The position numbers and the translations under genes were made by a program. Below, in pieces: positions 17,077 to 25,487 of a DNA stretch of 64,000 nucleotides; position 1 is the first letter of the stretch; every line of letters begins with the position of its first letter. Under the pieces are notes generated by a model that did not search any database, was not told the origin of the DNA, and saw only the letters and a list, made by a program, of their open reading frames with translations. Source of the DNA: Neisseriaceae bacterium JH1-16 (GTDB taxonomy: Bacteria; Pseudomonadota; Gammaproteobacteria; Burkholderiales; Chromobacteriaceae). Location: contig JAPDNP010000005.1 in NCBI GenBank assembly GCA_025989215.1, positions 293,275 to 357,274 of the forward strand, read 5' to 3'.

Positions 17077-17988
17077 ATGAGCTCTGCCCAATCCCACGAC
17101 GCCGGCCGCGGCGCGCTGTTCGCCATCGGCGCCTATCTATGCTGGGGCCTGTTCCCGCTGTACTGGAAGCCGCTGTCCGCGGTGCCGGCCGAGCAGATTC
17201 TCGGCCACCGCATCGTCTGGTCGGCGCTGCTGCTGGTGCTGGTGCTGACCGTGCGCCGACACTGGGGCTGGCTGGGCGAGTCGCTGCGCCAGCCGCGCCG
17301 GCTCGGCCTGTTCGCGCTGTCCTCGACGCTGTTGTCGTTGAACTGGCTGGTCTACATCTGGGCGGTGAACCACGGCCGGGTGGTCGAGGCCAGTCTCGGC
17401 TATTTCATCAATCCGCTGGTCAATGTGCTGCTCGGCCGGCTGGTGCTGGGCGAGCGGCTGGCGAAGCCGCAACTGGCGGCGCTGGGCCTGGCGGCGATCG
17501 GCGTGGCGTGGCTGACGCTGCGCGTCGGCAGCGTGCCCTGGGTGGCGCTGGTGCTGGCGCTGACCTTCGCGCTGTACGGCCTGTTGCGCAAGACCGCGCA
17601 GCTGCCGTCGTTGGAGGGGCTGGCGCTGGAGACCTTCCTGATGGCGCCGATCGCGCTGGTCGGCCTGACCCTGGCCGAACATAACGGCAGCGGCGTGTTC
17701 GGCCATCTCGACGCGGTGTCGAACCTGCTGCTGGTCGGCGCCGGCGTGGTCACCACCGTGCCGCTGGTGCTGTTCGCCGCCGGCGCGCGCCGGCTGACGA
17801 TGGCGACGCTGGGGGTGATCCAGTACCTGTCGCCGACGCTGCAGTTTCTGCTCGGGGTGTGGCTGTACCAGGAGCCGTTCGACGGTGCGCGGCTGATCGG
17901 CTTCGGGCTGATCTGGGGCGGTCTGGCGCTCTATACCGGTGCGGGTCTGCTGCGTTTGCTGCGCCAGCGGCGCGAGCGCGCCGTCTAG
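17077..17988 (+). CDS. rarD: EamA-family transporter RarD
   Basis: 303 residues with ten predicted membrane segments in two EamA (DMT superfamily) repeats. The RarD signature is seen at the start (GAYLCWGLFPLYWKPLSAVPAEQILGHRIVWS, TM1 region) and again in LSLNWLVYIWAVNHGRVVEASLGYFINPL. These are inner-membrane exporters of unknown natural substrate, named for chloramphenicol sensitivity in Pseudomonas. It is divergent from the oxidoreductase gene, with 257 bases between, and is followed by an inverted pair of uptake-like words. Confidence 0.92.
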   Translation: MSSAQSHDAGRGALFAIGAYLCWGLFPLYWKPLSAVPAEQILGHRIVWSALLLVLVLTVRRHWGWLGESLRQPRRLGLFALSSTLLSLNWLVYIWAVNHGRVVEASLGYFINPLVNVLLGRLVLGERLAKPQLAALGLAAIGVAWLTLRVGSVPWVALVLALTFALYGLLRKTAQLPSLEGLALETFLMAPIALVGLTLAEHNGSGVFGHLDAVSNLLLVGAGVVTTVPLVLFAAGARRLTMATLGVIQYLSPTLQFLLGVWLYQEPFDGARLIGFGLIWGGLALYTGAGLLRLLRQRRERAV

Positions 17989-18002
17989 CGGTCATCCCCG
18001 CC

Positions 18003-18028
18003 TTCGGCCAACCCTCGGGTTGGCCGAA
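18003..18028 (+). terminator. inverted pair of TTCGGCCAA words after rarD (terminator-like)
   Basis: TTCGGCCAACC and GGTTGGCCGAA face each other across a four-base loop 15 bases after the rarD stop, giving an 11-bp stem. No clear T-run follows, so termination may be weak. Paired uptake sequences double as terminators in Neisseria, and this has the same geometry. Confidence 0.5.
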
Positions 18029-18077
18029 CCGTTTCGACGCATGCTAAGTTGGTGGCTTCTCCCCCCTGGAGCCACCG

Positions 18078-18500
18078 ATGTCCGTCGAATTCTCCACCGA
18101 TCCCGCCCGGCTCGACCGCGAGCTGATCCACCATTTCCTCAGCGAAGACGCCTACTGGTCGCGCGGCTTGCCGCGCGAAGTGCTGGAGCGCGCCATCGAC
18201 GGTTCGCTGTGCGCGGCCGCCTACCGGGACGGCCGCCAGATCGGCTTCGCCCGCGCGGTGACCGACCGCGCCACCTTCGCGTATCTGGCCGACGTGTTCG
18301 TGCTGCCCGAGGCGCGCGGGGCCGGCATCGGCAAGGAGCTGGTCGGCTTCCTGCTGGCGCAGCCGGAGCTGCAGGGGCTGCGCCGCTTGATGCTGGTGAC
18401 GGCCGACGCGCACGGGCTCTACGCCGGCTTCGGCTTCACCGAACTGGCCGCGCCGGAACGGGTGATGGAACGGCACGATCCCGGGGTGTACCGCCGCTGA
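18078..18500 (+). CDS. GNAT-family N-acetyltransferase
   Basis: 140 residues with the GNAT fold. The acetyl-CoA loop (V-x-PEARGAGIGKELVGFLLAQ, about residues 75-93) and the C-terminal YAGFGFTELAAPERVME segment mark the family. The opening FLSEDAYWSRGLPREVLERAI resembles small YitH/ElaA-like acetyltransferases that act on amino acids or small amines; the substrate is unknown. It stands alone after rarD. Confidence 0.85.
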   Translation: MSVEFSTDPARLDRELIHHFLSEDAYWSRGLPREVLERAIDGSLCAAAYRDGRQIGFARAVTDRATFAYLADVFVLPEARGAGIGKELVGFLLAQPELQGLRRLMLVTADAHGLYAGFGFTELAAPERVMERHDPGVYRR

Positions 18501-18796
18501 CAGCACCTTCCGGGCCTTATTGCGCCGCCTGGCCGTACTCCCTGGACCGTAACTGCGCAGAAACGTCGGCCACGCCTCGTTTTCTGCGGCCGCGCCCCTG
18601 GCGGGAACGCTGCGTCGGGTGGCGCTGGCGGCGCTAAATATGAATGCGTCTTGTTATGTCGAACAACTGGTTACATCTGCTGACATTTCGCCTACAGACG
18701 CTATTCGGCCGGCTTTCGTACCATGACAAAAAATAAGGAGGCGCTAATAGCGCCTCGCGATAAAACGTCTAGAGCGAGCCCGGAAGGATGGATGCC
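18501..18796. other. intergenic region with palindromic REP-like segment and promoter
   Basis: Positions 18508-18636 are GC-rich and full of inverted repeats (GCGCCGCCTGGCCGTAC... and a cross-pairing GCGGCCGCGCC). A similar GCGCCGCCTCGCCGTAC segment lies after mgtA. From about 18640 the DNA is AT-richer and holds GGTTACAT (18669-18676), like the sites before the acid-shock genes, then a GAGGCGCTAATAGCGCCTC hairpin just upstream of the next gene. Confidence 0.45.
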
Positions 18797-19117
18797 ATGA
18801 AACACCTGACCCTTGCGGTCGTTACCGCCGCGCTCGGCGCCGCCGCTGCCAGCGGCTACGCCGCCGACAGCCAGCCGGCCAGTCACCCGACCATCGTGGT
18901 CGCCAAGTCGGCCGAAGTGAAGGCGCCGGCCAAGCCGGTGCCGTCGACTCCGCTCAAGCCGCACCGTTACAAGCCCATCCATCACGCTCACCTCGGTAGC
19001 AAGAAGCCGGTCGAGCGCGAAGACCAAGACACCAAGCGTCTGAAGCCGTCCACCACCGCGCAGTCCGCCACCGCCCCGATTCCGGCCGCGGCGGCCACCG
19101 CGTCGGTAGCCAAATAA
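18797..19117 (+). CDS. small secreted Lys/His/Pro-rich protein (distant Asr-like)
   Basis: 106 residues. A signal peptide (MKHLTLAVVTAALGAAAASGYAAD) is followed by a low-complexity, basic, alanine/proline/lysine-rich tail with a short histidine patch (HRYKPIHHAHLGSKKP). ATG 18797 is chosen because AAGGAT lies 7 bases before it; an in-frame ATG at 18788 overlaps that site. Composition and the GGTTACAT upstream recall the three Asr-like genes at 41-50 kb, but there is no convincing alignment of the mature part. Probably periplasmic. Confidence 0.55.
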   Translation: MKHLTLAVVTAALGAAAASGYAADSQPASHPTIVVAKSAEVKAPAKPVPSTPLKPHRYKPIHHAHLGSKKPVEREDQDTKRLKPSTTAQSATAPIPAAAATASVAK

Positions 19118-19150
19118 GCGCCGATCCAGAACGCGCCGCAGTAGAAAAGA

Positions 19151-19176
19151 GGAGCCGGGGGGCTCCTCTTTTTCGT
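19151..19176 (+). terminator. terminator of the small secreted protein gene
   Basis: Stem GAGGAGCC/GGCTCCTC with a GGGG loop and five T, about 35 bases after the stop. Confidence 0.85.
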
Positions 19177-19200
19177 TGGCGGGCCGGCGCTGCAGTGGGC

Positions 19201-19992
19201 CTACTGGTTCATCCGCACCCAGCGGTGCCACTGCGCGAACAGCTCGGGATGCAGCGCGGCGATCACTGAGCGTTTCCACACCGTATCGCTCCAGTAATAG
19301 TCGGTATTGAGGGTGGCGAGCCGCCCGCCGGCCTCCTCCAGGATTAGCGCCCCGGCGGCGTAATCCCATAGCCGCTGGCCGCCGTGCAGGTAGACGTCGT
19401 AACGGCCGGCCGCCAGGAAACACCAGTCCAGCGTCGACGAGCCCATATTGCGCTGGCTGCCGCACGGCGCCAGGCTGGCCAGCCGGCTGGCCAGCTTGCC
19501 CGAGCGCAGGTATTTCACCTCGACCCCGGCGATCGCGTCGCCGATCGAGTTGACGGTTTTCTTCAGCGGCAGCGGAGTGCCGTTCAGATAGGCGCCGCAG
19601 CCGCGCTCGGCGTAGAACATTTCCTTGCTGACCGGGTTGTAGATCACGCCGATCTGGCTGACGCCGTCGACCATCAGCGCCACCGAGACCGCGAAATACG
19701 GCAGGCCGTTGACGAAATTGGTGGTGCCGTCGATCGGGTCGACCACCCACAGGCCGTCGCGGTGCGCCTGCCACAGCGCGGTCTGCTCGGCCTCGGTCAT
19801 CTCCTCGCCGAGCACCGGGTGCGGCAACAGGCGCGGCAGGCGCTCGGCCAGCGCCTGTTGGCAGGCCAGGTCCGCTTCGGTGAACAGCGAGCCGTCGTCC
19901 TTGCGACTGGAACCGACGCGCAGGAAACGGGACATCACCTCGCTGTGGGCGACTTCGCGGACAACGCGAATGACCTCATCGAGTACGGGCAT
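19201..19992 (-). CDS. inositol monophosphatase family protein
   Basis: 263 residues of the Mg2+-dependent inositol monophosphatase/CysQ/FBPase fold. Metal-site motifs are GEE (residues 62-64), DPIDGTTNFVNG (Asp85, Asp88) and the late WDYAAGALILEEAGG. The family hydrolyses small phosphate monoesters (myo-inositol-1-phosphate, PAP, histidinol phosphate). The sequence does not tell which; the context (secreted proteins, rsmE) gives no help. Convergent with the small secreted gene. Confidence 0.87.
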   Translation of the reverse strand: MPVLDEVIRVVREVAHSEVMSRFLRVGSSRKDDGSLFTEADLACQQALAERLPRLLPHPVLGEEMTEAEQTALWQAHRDGLWVVDPIDGTTNFVNGLPYFAVSVALMVDGVSQIGVIYNPVSKEMFYAERGCGAYLNGTPLPLKKTVNSIGDAIAGVEVKYLRSGKLASRLASLAPCGSQRNMGSSTLDWCFLAAGRYDVYLHGGQRLWDYAAGALILEEAGGRLATLNTDYYWSDTVWKRSVIAALHPELFAQWHRWVRMNQ

Positions 19993-20021
19993 ATTCGAGC
20001 CTATTATCAGTAGCTATTCGT

Positions 20022-21206
20022 TTACTCCAGGGCCGTCGGCGGCAGAGGGCAATCCGCCACCGGCTCGGGCTCGGCAATATTCAGGCGATGGCGGGCCAGG
20101 CCGATCCGGTCCAGGCTGAGCAGCGTCAGCTCGTTGGCACCGGTAAAGCGGCCGACCACGCCGGATTCGGACAACAACGGTCGACTGGCACTGCGGCCGA
20201 CCACCTTCAGACTCTCCGCGCTGGCGTTCAACAACAGCGCGCCGCCGTCGCCCAAGGGCAGCGCCAGCCGCGTGCCGTCGACCACCGGCGAGCCTTCGCG
20301 CTGCGGCGGCGGCAGGCAGCTCAGCTGGGCCAGGCGCCGGCCGTCCGGGGCGATCAGCCAGGCGCGGCCCTCGCCGTTGATGCGGGTCGCGGCCAGCACG
20401 AAACGGCCGACGGCGGGCAGCCACGCCACCTGGTAGCGGTAGTAGCCGACGTCGTGCAACAGCTCGAACGGCGCGCCGGCCAGCTGGCCGCGCTCGGGGT
20501 CGTACACGGCGGCGAACAGCCGCGCCTGCCCCGAATTCGGCACGAAGCGCTGCCACACCAGCAGGCTGCGCGTCGGCGACGACGCCAGCACCGGCCACCA
20601 GTCGCGTCGGCCGACGCTGATCGGCGTACTGTGCAGCAGCCGTCCACCGCCATCGTACACGCGCACCCGCACGTCGCGGCCCGAGCCGAGGTTGTTCTCG
20701 CCGCCGCCCTGCACCCACTCGGTCGAGTAGAACACCACGAAGCGCTCGCCGGCGGCGGCGACGTGGCCGGAATGGCCGCCGTCCTCCACCATCTGAGGGT
20801 AGCCGCGGATCGGCTTCAACGCCGCATCGTATACCCCGTAGCGCTGCGCGATGGTGCGGCGGGCGTTCCAGCCGTCCTCCATCGTCACCATCAGCCGGCC
20901 GGCGCTGTTCACCGCGCTACTTGCCGGTTCCTGCGCCTCGGGCTTGGCGATCAGCACCCGCGCGTTCTGCGGTACGCCGTCCACGATCTTGCCGTCGAAC
21001 GGCATCACATAGATGTCGTGGCTCCAGCTGCCGTCGGGCTCGGCGCCCTTGGGCGGCAGCCCCGAGCTCGACCAGATCAGCTGCGGCGCCTGACCGGACA
21101 GCTCGACGATGCTGGCGCCGTGCTGATACTGGCGCGGGTCGTCGTCAGCGTGCGCGGCCAGCGCCAGCGATGCGGCAAACAGGGCAGACAGCAGGCGGGT
21201 CGACAT
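20022..21206 (-). CDS. secreted protein of unknown function, beta-propeller-like
   Basis: 394 residues with a clear signal peptide (STRLLSALFAASLALAAHAD, after Met1). The mature part has repeated short strands with small-residue turns (VYDAALKPIRGYPQM, VRVYDGGGRLLHSTPI, VYDPERGQLAGAPFEL, LIAPDGRRLAQLSCL), about one repeat per 50-60 residues, as in beta-propellers. I recognise no catalytic motif. ATG 21206 is used rather than the ORF's first ATG at 21302, which would remove the signal peptide from the N-terminus and cross the rsmE promoter. Divergent from rsmE. Confidence 0.7.
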   Translation of the reverse strand: MSTRLLSALFAASLALAAHADDDPRQYQHGASIVELSGQAPQLIWSSSGLPPKGAEPDGSWSHDIYVMPFDGKIVDGVPQNARVLIAKPEAQEPASSAVNSAGRLMVTMEDGWNARRTIAQRYGVYDAALKPIRGYPQMVEDGGHSGHVAAAGERFVVFYSTEWVQGGGENNLGSGRDVRVRVYDGGGRLLHSTPISVGRRDWWPVLASSPTRSLLVWQRFVPNSGQARLFAAVYDPERGQLAGAPFELLHDVGYYRYQVAWLPAVGRFVLAATRINGEGRAWLIAPDGRRLAQLSCLPPPQREGSPVVDGTRLALPLGDGGALLLNASAESLKVVGRSASRPLLSESGVVGRFTGANELTLLSLDRIGLARHRLNIAEPEPVADCPLPPTALE

Positions 21207-21295
21207 CGGGCGAACTCCGGTTGGATGGCGGCGGCAAAGTCGGCACAATACGGCCGGCGGGCAGCAGCCCCTCATTACACAGGACTTTCCCCACC

Positions 21296-22027
21296 ATGCC
21301 AAGATTCTATGTCGATACCGAGTTGCACGCCGGCCAGACGCTGCCGCTGCCGGCCGAGGTGGTGCGCCATGTGCAGGTGCTGCGCCTGGTCGCCGGCGAC
21401 ACGCTGACGCTATTCAACGGCCGCGGCGGCGAATATCCGGCGACGCTGCTTCAACTCGGTAAACGCGACGCGGTGGTTGAGGTTGACGCGCGGCTCGAGC
21501 TCAGCCGCGAGTCGCCGCTCCATATCGGCCTGGCGCAGGCGATCAGCAGTGGCGACCGGATGGAGTTCACGCTGCAGAAGGGCGTCGAGATGGGGGTCAG
21601 CGTGTTCCAGCCCATCGCCAGCGCCCGGGCGGTGGTGAAGCTGTCCGGCGAGCGCGCCGACAAGCGCGTGGCGCGCTGGCAGGAAATCGTCGTCGCCGCC
21701 TGCGAGCAGTGCGGCCGCAACACCGTGCCCGAAGTGCGCCCGATCCTGACGCTGGCGCAATGGTTGGCCGAAGCGCCGGCCGCCGATGCGCGGCTGTTGC
21801 TGTCGCCGCAGGGGCGGGGCCGCTTGGCGGACCTCGCTAGTGCGCCGCAGCGGCTGTGGCTGATGGCCGGCCCGGAAGGCGGCCTCACCGATGCCGAGGA
21901 GGCGTCCGCGATCGATGCCGGTTGGACGCCGTTGACGCTCGGCCCGCGTGTGCTGCGCACCGAGACCGCTGCGCTGGCGGCGGTGGCGGCGCTGCAGACG
22001 GTATGGGGGGATTACGCCGGGGCGTAG
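21296..22027 (+). CDS. rsmE: 16S rRNA (uracil-1498-N3)-methyltransferase
   Basis: 243 residues, the usual length. An N-terminal PUA-like domain (MPRFYVDTELHAGQTLPLPAEVVRHVQVLRL) is followed by the SPOUT/trefoil-knot methyltransferase domain, with AACEQCGRNTVPEV (the ExxxQCGR motif), GPEGGLTDAE and LGPRVLRTETAALAA forming the AdoMet knot. It methylates U1498 in helix 44 of 16S rRNA. The long ORF opening at 20921 is not real upstream of ATG 21296; this ATG begins the family's conserved MPRFYV. Confidence 0.95.
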   Translation: MPRFYVDTELHAGQTLPLPAEVVRHVQVLRLVAGDTLTLFNGRGGEYPATLLQLGKRDAVVEVDARLELSRESPLHIGLAQAISSGDRMEFTLQKGVEMGVSVFQPIASARAVVKLSGERADKRVARWQEIVVAACEQCGRNTVPEVRPILTLAQWLAEAPAADARLLLSPQGRGRLADLASAPQRLWLMAGPEGGLTDAEEASAIDAGWTPLTLGPRVLRTETAALAAVAALQTVWGDYAGA

Positions 22028-22095
22028 TGAGGAGTTTTGCGATAGGCCGACCGGCTGAGGTGTAGGGTTGGTCGAAGTGGGGCGTTATTGTGTTG

Positions 22096-22893
22096 TTCGG
22101 CCAACGTTGGTGAGGGCTGTGGTCTTGTCGGTCCCGCCCGACGGGCGACCTACTTTCTTTGCTTCGCCAAAGAAAGTAGGCAAAGAAAGGCGACCCCACG
22201 ACGCCGGCCTGCTTCGCGGGCTGCCCTGCGGGCGCCACGGCCAACGGGCGGCTGCACAACTCGCGCCGACTGCGTCGGCACTCGGACAGTGCTCGCCGAC
22301 TTCCCCCGTTGGCCGCGTCGTCCTCGGCGTCGTCGAAGGGACTGGGGTGATCGTCTGAAGCGGGCGTGAAAGGGCTTGGTTTGAAACCTTGCCGTGGCTG
22401 GCTCCAAGGTTGGCCGAACGCGCTTAGGCTTGGATCGGTGCTGCTTAGTACCGCGTCTTCGGCCGCTGTGGATAAAGCCCTCGTTGGTGACTTTGCTGTG
22501 GATAAGCCCAGCTTGGCCGAACAGATAGGTTCCAGCTTCTATCGGTGTCCGGTTGGTGAGAGCTCCATCGTTCGGCCAACGTTGGTGCGCGCAGATTAGC
22601 TGTGCCGTTTTCCTTGCGTAGTCACAACCTCCACAGTCGACCTGCAAATCCCCCTTCTGCGCTGCCGAGCGATCGTCAAGCGGCCAGGTCTTAAGCCGCC
22701 GCTTGTTCGAGTGGGCGGACGTTAGCCGCCCGCGAGTTCGGCGGCGCCTGGCCGCTTGGCAGGCGCGAGGGAAGCCGAAGGCCAGCGCGGTGGGGTCGCC
22801 TTCTTTTGGTTCCTTTTCTTGGCGAAGCAAGAAAAGGAACTCGCCGGTCGGGCGAGACCGACAAAGCGACAAGTCTCACCAACGTTGGCCGAA
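22096..22893 (+). repeat. DnaA-box repeat element, copy 3
   Basis: Arm A (22096-22345) starts with TTCGGCCAACGTTGGTGAG and has the ACTTTCTTT hairpin and GGCGACCCCACGACGCC. The box pair (22467-22505) follows, then TTGGCCGAACAG and TTCGGCCAACGTTGG, then inverse arm B (about 22645-22893) ending in ACGTTGGCCGAA. A further partial arm B fragment lies at about 22905-22985. It lies between convergent rsmE and the zinc-ribbon gene. Confidence 0.87.
22467..22505 (+). promoter_or_regulatory. paired DnaA-box-like 9-mers (copy 3)
   Basis: TGTGGATAA at 22467-22475 and 22497-22505, both exact, direct repeat at a 30-bp pitch; the spacer ends in GACTTTGC. Confidence 0.7.
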
Positions 22894-22991
22894 AGACGAG
22901 GCGGGTGGCATACGTTTCCACGTATTAGACGAGGCAAAGAAAGAATCGGGTGAGACCGACAAAGCCGCAGTCCAATCTAAGGCCATGAAAC

Positions 22992-23027
22992 AAAAAGCCG
23001 TGCCCCAGTCGGAAGCACGGCTTTTTG
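22992..23027. terminator. bidirectional terminator
   Basis: A 12-bp stem (AAAAAGCCGTGC/GCACGGCTTTTT) with A- and T-runs on both sides. It serves the minus-strand zinc-ribbon gene and closes the repeat region. Confidence 0.9.
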
Positions 23028-23049
23028 CTTGATAGACGCTGGTCGCGGT

Positions 23050-23619
23050 TCAGACGGTGACGTCGAGGCTGTTCTCCAGCCGGTACACCAGGCGTTCGCG
23101 GAACAGCTGTTCGCTGGACGCCAGCTGCGGCGACTGACCGGTGGCGATGGTGCGCTCGAAGTTGTAGCGGCGGCCGTCGTGGCGGATCCACGCCGGGATC
23201 TCCAGCCCGTCGTAACGGCCGACGATGGTGTCGGCCATGGTCACGTCGCCGTCGGCCAGCGACGGGACGGTCGGCTCGGGTTCCGGCTCGGGCAGCGACC
23301 AGTTCGGGTCGGAGGGCTGGATGGTGTTGCGCGTGGCCATCTTCAGCCACAGCTTGAACGCCCACATCGGCAGCGCCACGCGATGCACGTGCTTGTCGTT
23401 GCTGATCATGCAGGCGATCGAGAAGCGATGGTGGCAATGGCGGCAGCGTCCCTCGGCGGCGACGAACAGCCGGTCTTGCAGCACGGCCAGCTGCCCGTAC
23501 ATGTCCGTCGACTCCACCACTTGGCGGCAGCGCGGGCACGGCTTGGCGAAGCGCCGCACGGTGGTACCGTTGGCGAAGGTGTGCGGCAGATAGCGGGCGA
23601 TCGGGTCCAGGCGGGCCAT
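23050..23619 (-). CDS. conserved hypothetical protein with zinc-ribbon-like cysteines
   Basis: 189 residues, cytoplasmic. Two CxxC pairs (CPRC at residues 28-31 and CRHC near 59-62) about 30 residues apart suggest a zinc ribbon. A glutamate/proline-rich linker (PEPEPEP) follows in the middle, then a C-terminal part with no recognisable motif. I do not recognise the family. It is co-directional with the mutarotase gene upstream (64-base gap), so the two may share a transcript. Confidence 0.65.
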   Translation of the reverse strand: MARLDPIARYLPHTFANGTTVRRFAKPCPRCRQVVESTDMYGQLAVLQDRLFVAAEGRCRHCHHRFSIACMISNDKHVHRVALPMWAFKLWLKMATRNTIQPSDPNWSLPEPEPEPTVPSLADGDVTMADTIVGRYDGLEIPAWIRHDGRRYNFERTIATGQSPQLASSEQLFRERLVYRLENSLDVTV

Positions 23620-23683
23620 AGGGTGTGTCGGGTATCAAGCTGAGAACGACTCCGATTATACCGCGTCTGCCGCCCCGGGCGGG

Positions 23684-24556
23684 CTAGCGTGGATCGAAGG
23701 CGGCGGCCTGCACCCGCACGGTTAGGCGCTGCGTCTCGCCCGGCGCCAAGCGGCGCGCATCGTTGCCGGCATTGCTGGTCTCGACGCAGACGAAGGCCGG
23801 CCAGGCCTCGTCGGGCAGGTCGGCCAGCCGGGTCGCCTTGTCCACCCACGGATTCCAGACCACGCAGCTGGCCGAGCCGCTGGCGCTTAGCGTCAGCGTG
23901 CGCTGCCAACGCGGGTCGGCGAGGCGCAGCGCCGCGTCGGCGGCCGGGTAGTAGATGCGGTCGGTCTCGCCGCTGAAGCCGAGCGGCGCGCCGCCGGCCG
24001 GCTCGCGCGTGCCGGTCAGCTTGTCGTCGTAGCCGGCGTCTTCCAGCCCGTACAGCGTCGCCTCGCGGCAGTCGCCGACCGCGAAGTAGCTGTGCAGCGC
24101 CTGGCTGAGCATGACCGGCTCCGTGCCGTCGTTGCGGGTGGCGAGCGTCAGCGCGAAGCCGTCGGCGCTCAGCACCAGCGTCAGGGCGGCGACCAGTGCG
24201 CCGTGGCGCGGGCCGGCGAGCTGCAAGGTCAGCACCTCGGTGTCGAGGCGGGCGTAGGCCAGCTGCCACAACGAGGTGCGCGCCACGCCGTGGGCGGGCT
24301 GGGCGGCGTCGTCGGGATGGGCGCCGAACCACGGCCAGCACAGGGGTACGCCGCCGCGGATCGCCTGGCCCGGCGCGAAGCGCGCCAGCGGCGACAGATA
24401 CAGCCAGGGGCGTTGACCGGCCGGGGCGTAGCCGAGCAGCTGGCCGCCGGCCAGCGACAGCTCGGCGCTGAAATCGGCGGTGGCCAGCGTCAGGCGCTGT
24501 TCGTGCTGGGTCACGGTGAGGCCGGGCAGGCCGGCGAGCAGGGCGGGGACGGTCAT
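23684..24556 (-). CDS. D-hexose-6-phosphate mutarotase (YeaD-like aldose 1-epimerase)
   Basis: 290 residues with the galactose-mutarotase beta-sandwich. Family motifs seen are GGVPLCWPWFGAHPD (substrate loop, about residues 68-82), HGVARTSLW, the catalytic-histidine region SQALHSYFAVGD and WNPWVDKATRLADLPDEAW with a C-terminal CVETSNAG. Such proteins interconvert anomers of glucose-6-phosphate and related sugars. It is divergent from the GntR-family regulator by about 130 bases, though a regulatory link is not shown. Confidence 0.88.
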   Translation of the reverse strand: MTVPALLAGLPGLTVTQHEQRLTLATADFSAELSLAGGQLLGYAPAGQRPWLYLSPLARFAPGQAIRGGVPLCWPWFGAHPDDAAQPAHGVARTSLWQLAYARLDTEVLTLQLAGPRHGALVAALTLVLSADGFALTLATRNDGTEPVMLSQALHSYFAVGDCREATLYGLEDAGYDDKLTGTREPAGGAPLGFSGETDRIYYPAADAALRLADPRWQRTLTLSASGSASCVVWNPWVDKATRLADLPDEAWPAFVCVETSNAGNDARRLAPGETQRLTVRVQAAAFDPR

Positions 24557-24689
24557 TAGGGGATACCGGGGTAGGCAATGGGCATAACGCTACTGCCAGC
24601 CGGCCCGGTCGGCAAGCCGGCTTGATCCGGCGCAAATACGTATCAGGTTTTGCTTAATAAGTAGGCAGGCGGCTGGCTAGAATCGAGCC

Positions 24690-25415
24690 ATGATTAAGCC
24701 GACCCCGACCCGTTCGCCGCGCTACCAGCGCATCAAGACCTATCTGCTCGACGGCATCCGCTCCCGCCAGTTCCAGCCCGGCCACAAGATTCCGCCGGAG
24801 CTGGAGTTGGCGCGCGTCTTCGGCGTCAGCCGCATGACGGTGAGCAAGGCGATCCGCGACCTGACCGAGGCCGGGGTGCTGCTGCGTTTCGCCGGCGACG
24901 GCACCTATGTCGCCGAGGCCAAGGTGGAGGCGCCGCTGGTCGACAACGAACAGGACATCGCCGCCGAGATCGTCGCCCGCGGCCATGCCTATCGCGCCGA
25001 GCAGCTGTTGCTGGAGACGGTGCCGGCGGCGGAGGACGTGGCGGCGCGCTTCGGCCTGCGCCCCGGCGCCCCGGTGTGCCACCTGCTGCTGCTGCACCGC
25101 GAGGACGGCCTGGCGATGCAGCTGGAGGAGCGCTACTTCAATCCGGAATGGGCGGCCGATTTCGCCAGCCAGGACTTTACGCGGCAGACCCCGCTCGCCT
25201 TCATCAAGCGGCATTGTCCGTTGACCAGTTTCGAGCACTCGGTCAGCGCGGTGCAGCCGAGCCCGGTCGAACAGCGCCGCCTCGGCATCCCCTGCGACGA
25301 GCCCTGCCTGCTGGTGCTGCGCCGCGCCTGGTCGTACCGCCGCCTGGTCAGCTTCGCGCGGCTGCTGCACCCGGGCAGCCGCTTCACCCTGCATTCGCAA
25401 GTCAGCGCCGGCTGA
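24690..25415 (+). CDS. GntR-family regulator, HutC subfamily
   Basis: 241 residues. The N-terminal winged helix (YQRIKTYLLDGIRS...KIPPELELARVFGVSRMTVSKAIRDL, residues 11-60) and a C-terminal UTRA ligand domain (about 95-235, with EERYFNPEWAADF) match histidine-utilisation repressors. No hut genes are nearby, so either hut lies elsewhere or this paralogue senses another ligand. The start at ATG 24690 is close after an AT-rich promoter-like stretch (24640-24680). Confidence 0.85.
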   Translation: MIKPTPTRSPRYQRIKTYLLDGIRSRQFQPGHKIPPELELARVFGVSRMTVSKAIRDLTEAGVLLRFAGDGTYVAEAKVEAPLVDNEQDIAAEIVARGHAYRAEQLLLETVPAAEDVAARFGLRPGAPVCHLLLLHREDGLAMQLEERYFNPEWAADFASQDFTRQTPLAFIKRHCPLTSFEHSVSAVQPSPVEQRRLGIPCDEPCLLVLRRAWSYRRLVSFARLLHPGSRFTLHSQVSAG

Positions 25416-25429
25416 GCCGACTGCCGACG

Positions 25430-25469
25430 CGACACGGCCCCGGTCGCTTGCGCTGCCGGGGCCGTGTCG
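25430..25469. terminator. long hairpin between convergent genes
   Basis: A 14-bp GC-rich stem (CGACACGGCCCCGG and its complement) with a 12-base loop lies between convergent hutC-like and hydrolase genes. No T-run on either side, so its strength as a terminator is uncertain. Confidence 0.55.
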
Positions 25470-25487
25470 TGTCTGGCCGTTGTTCAA

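Noticed and set aside
24690-25415. Naming the GntR regulator hutC
   Set aside because: The domain order fits HutC but no hut gene is in the window and UTRA-domain regulators bind many ligands.
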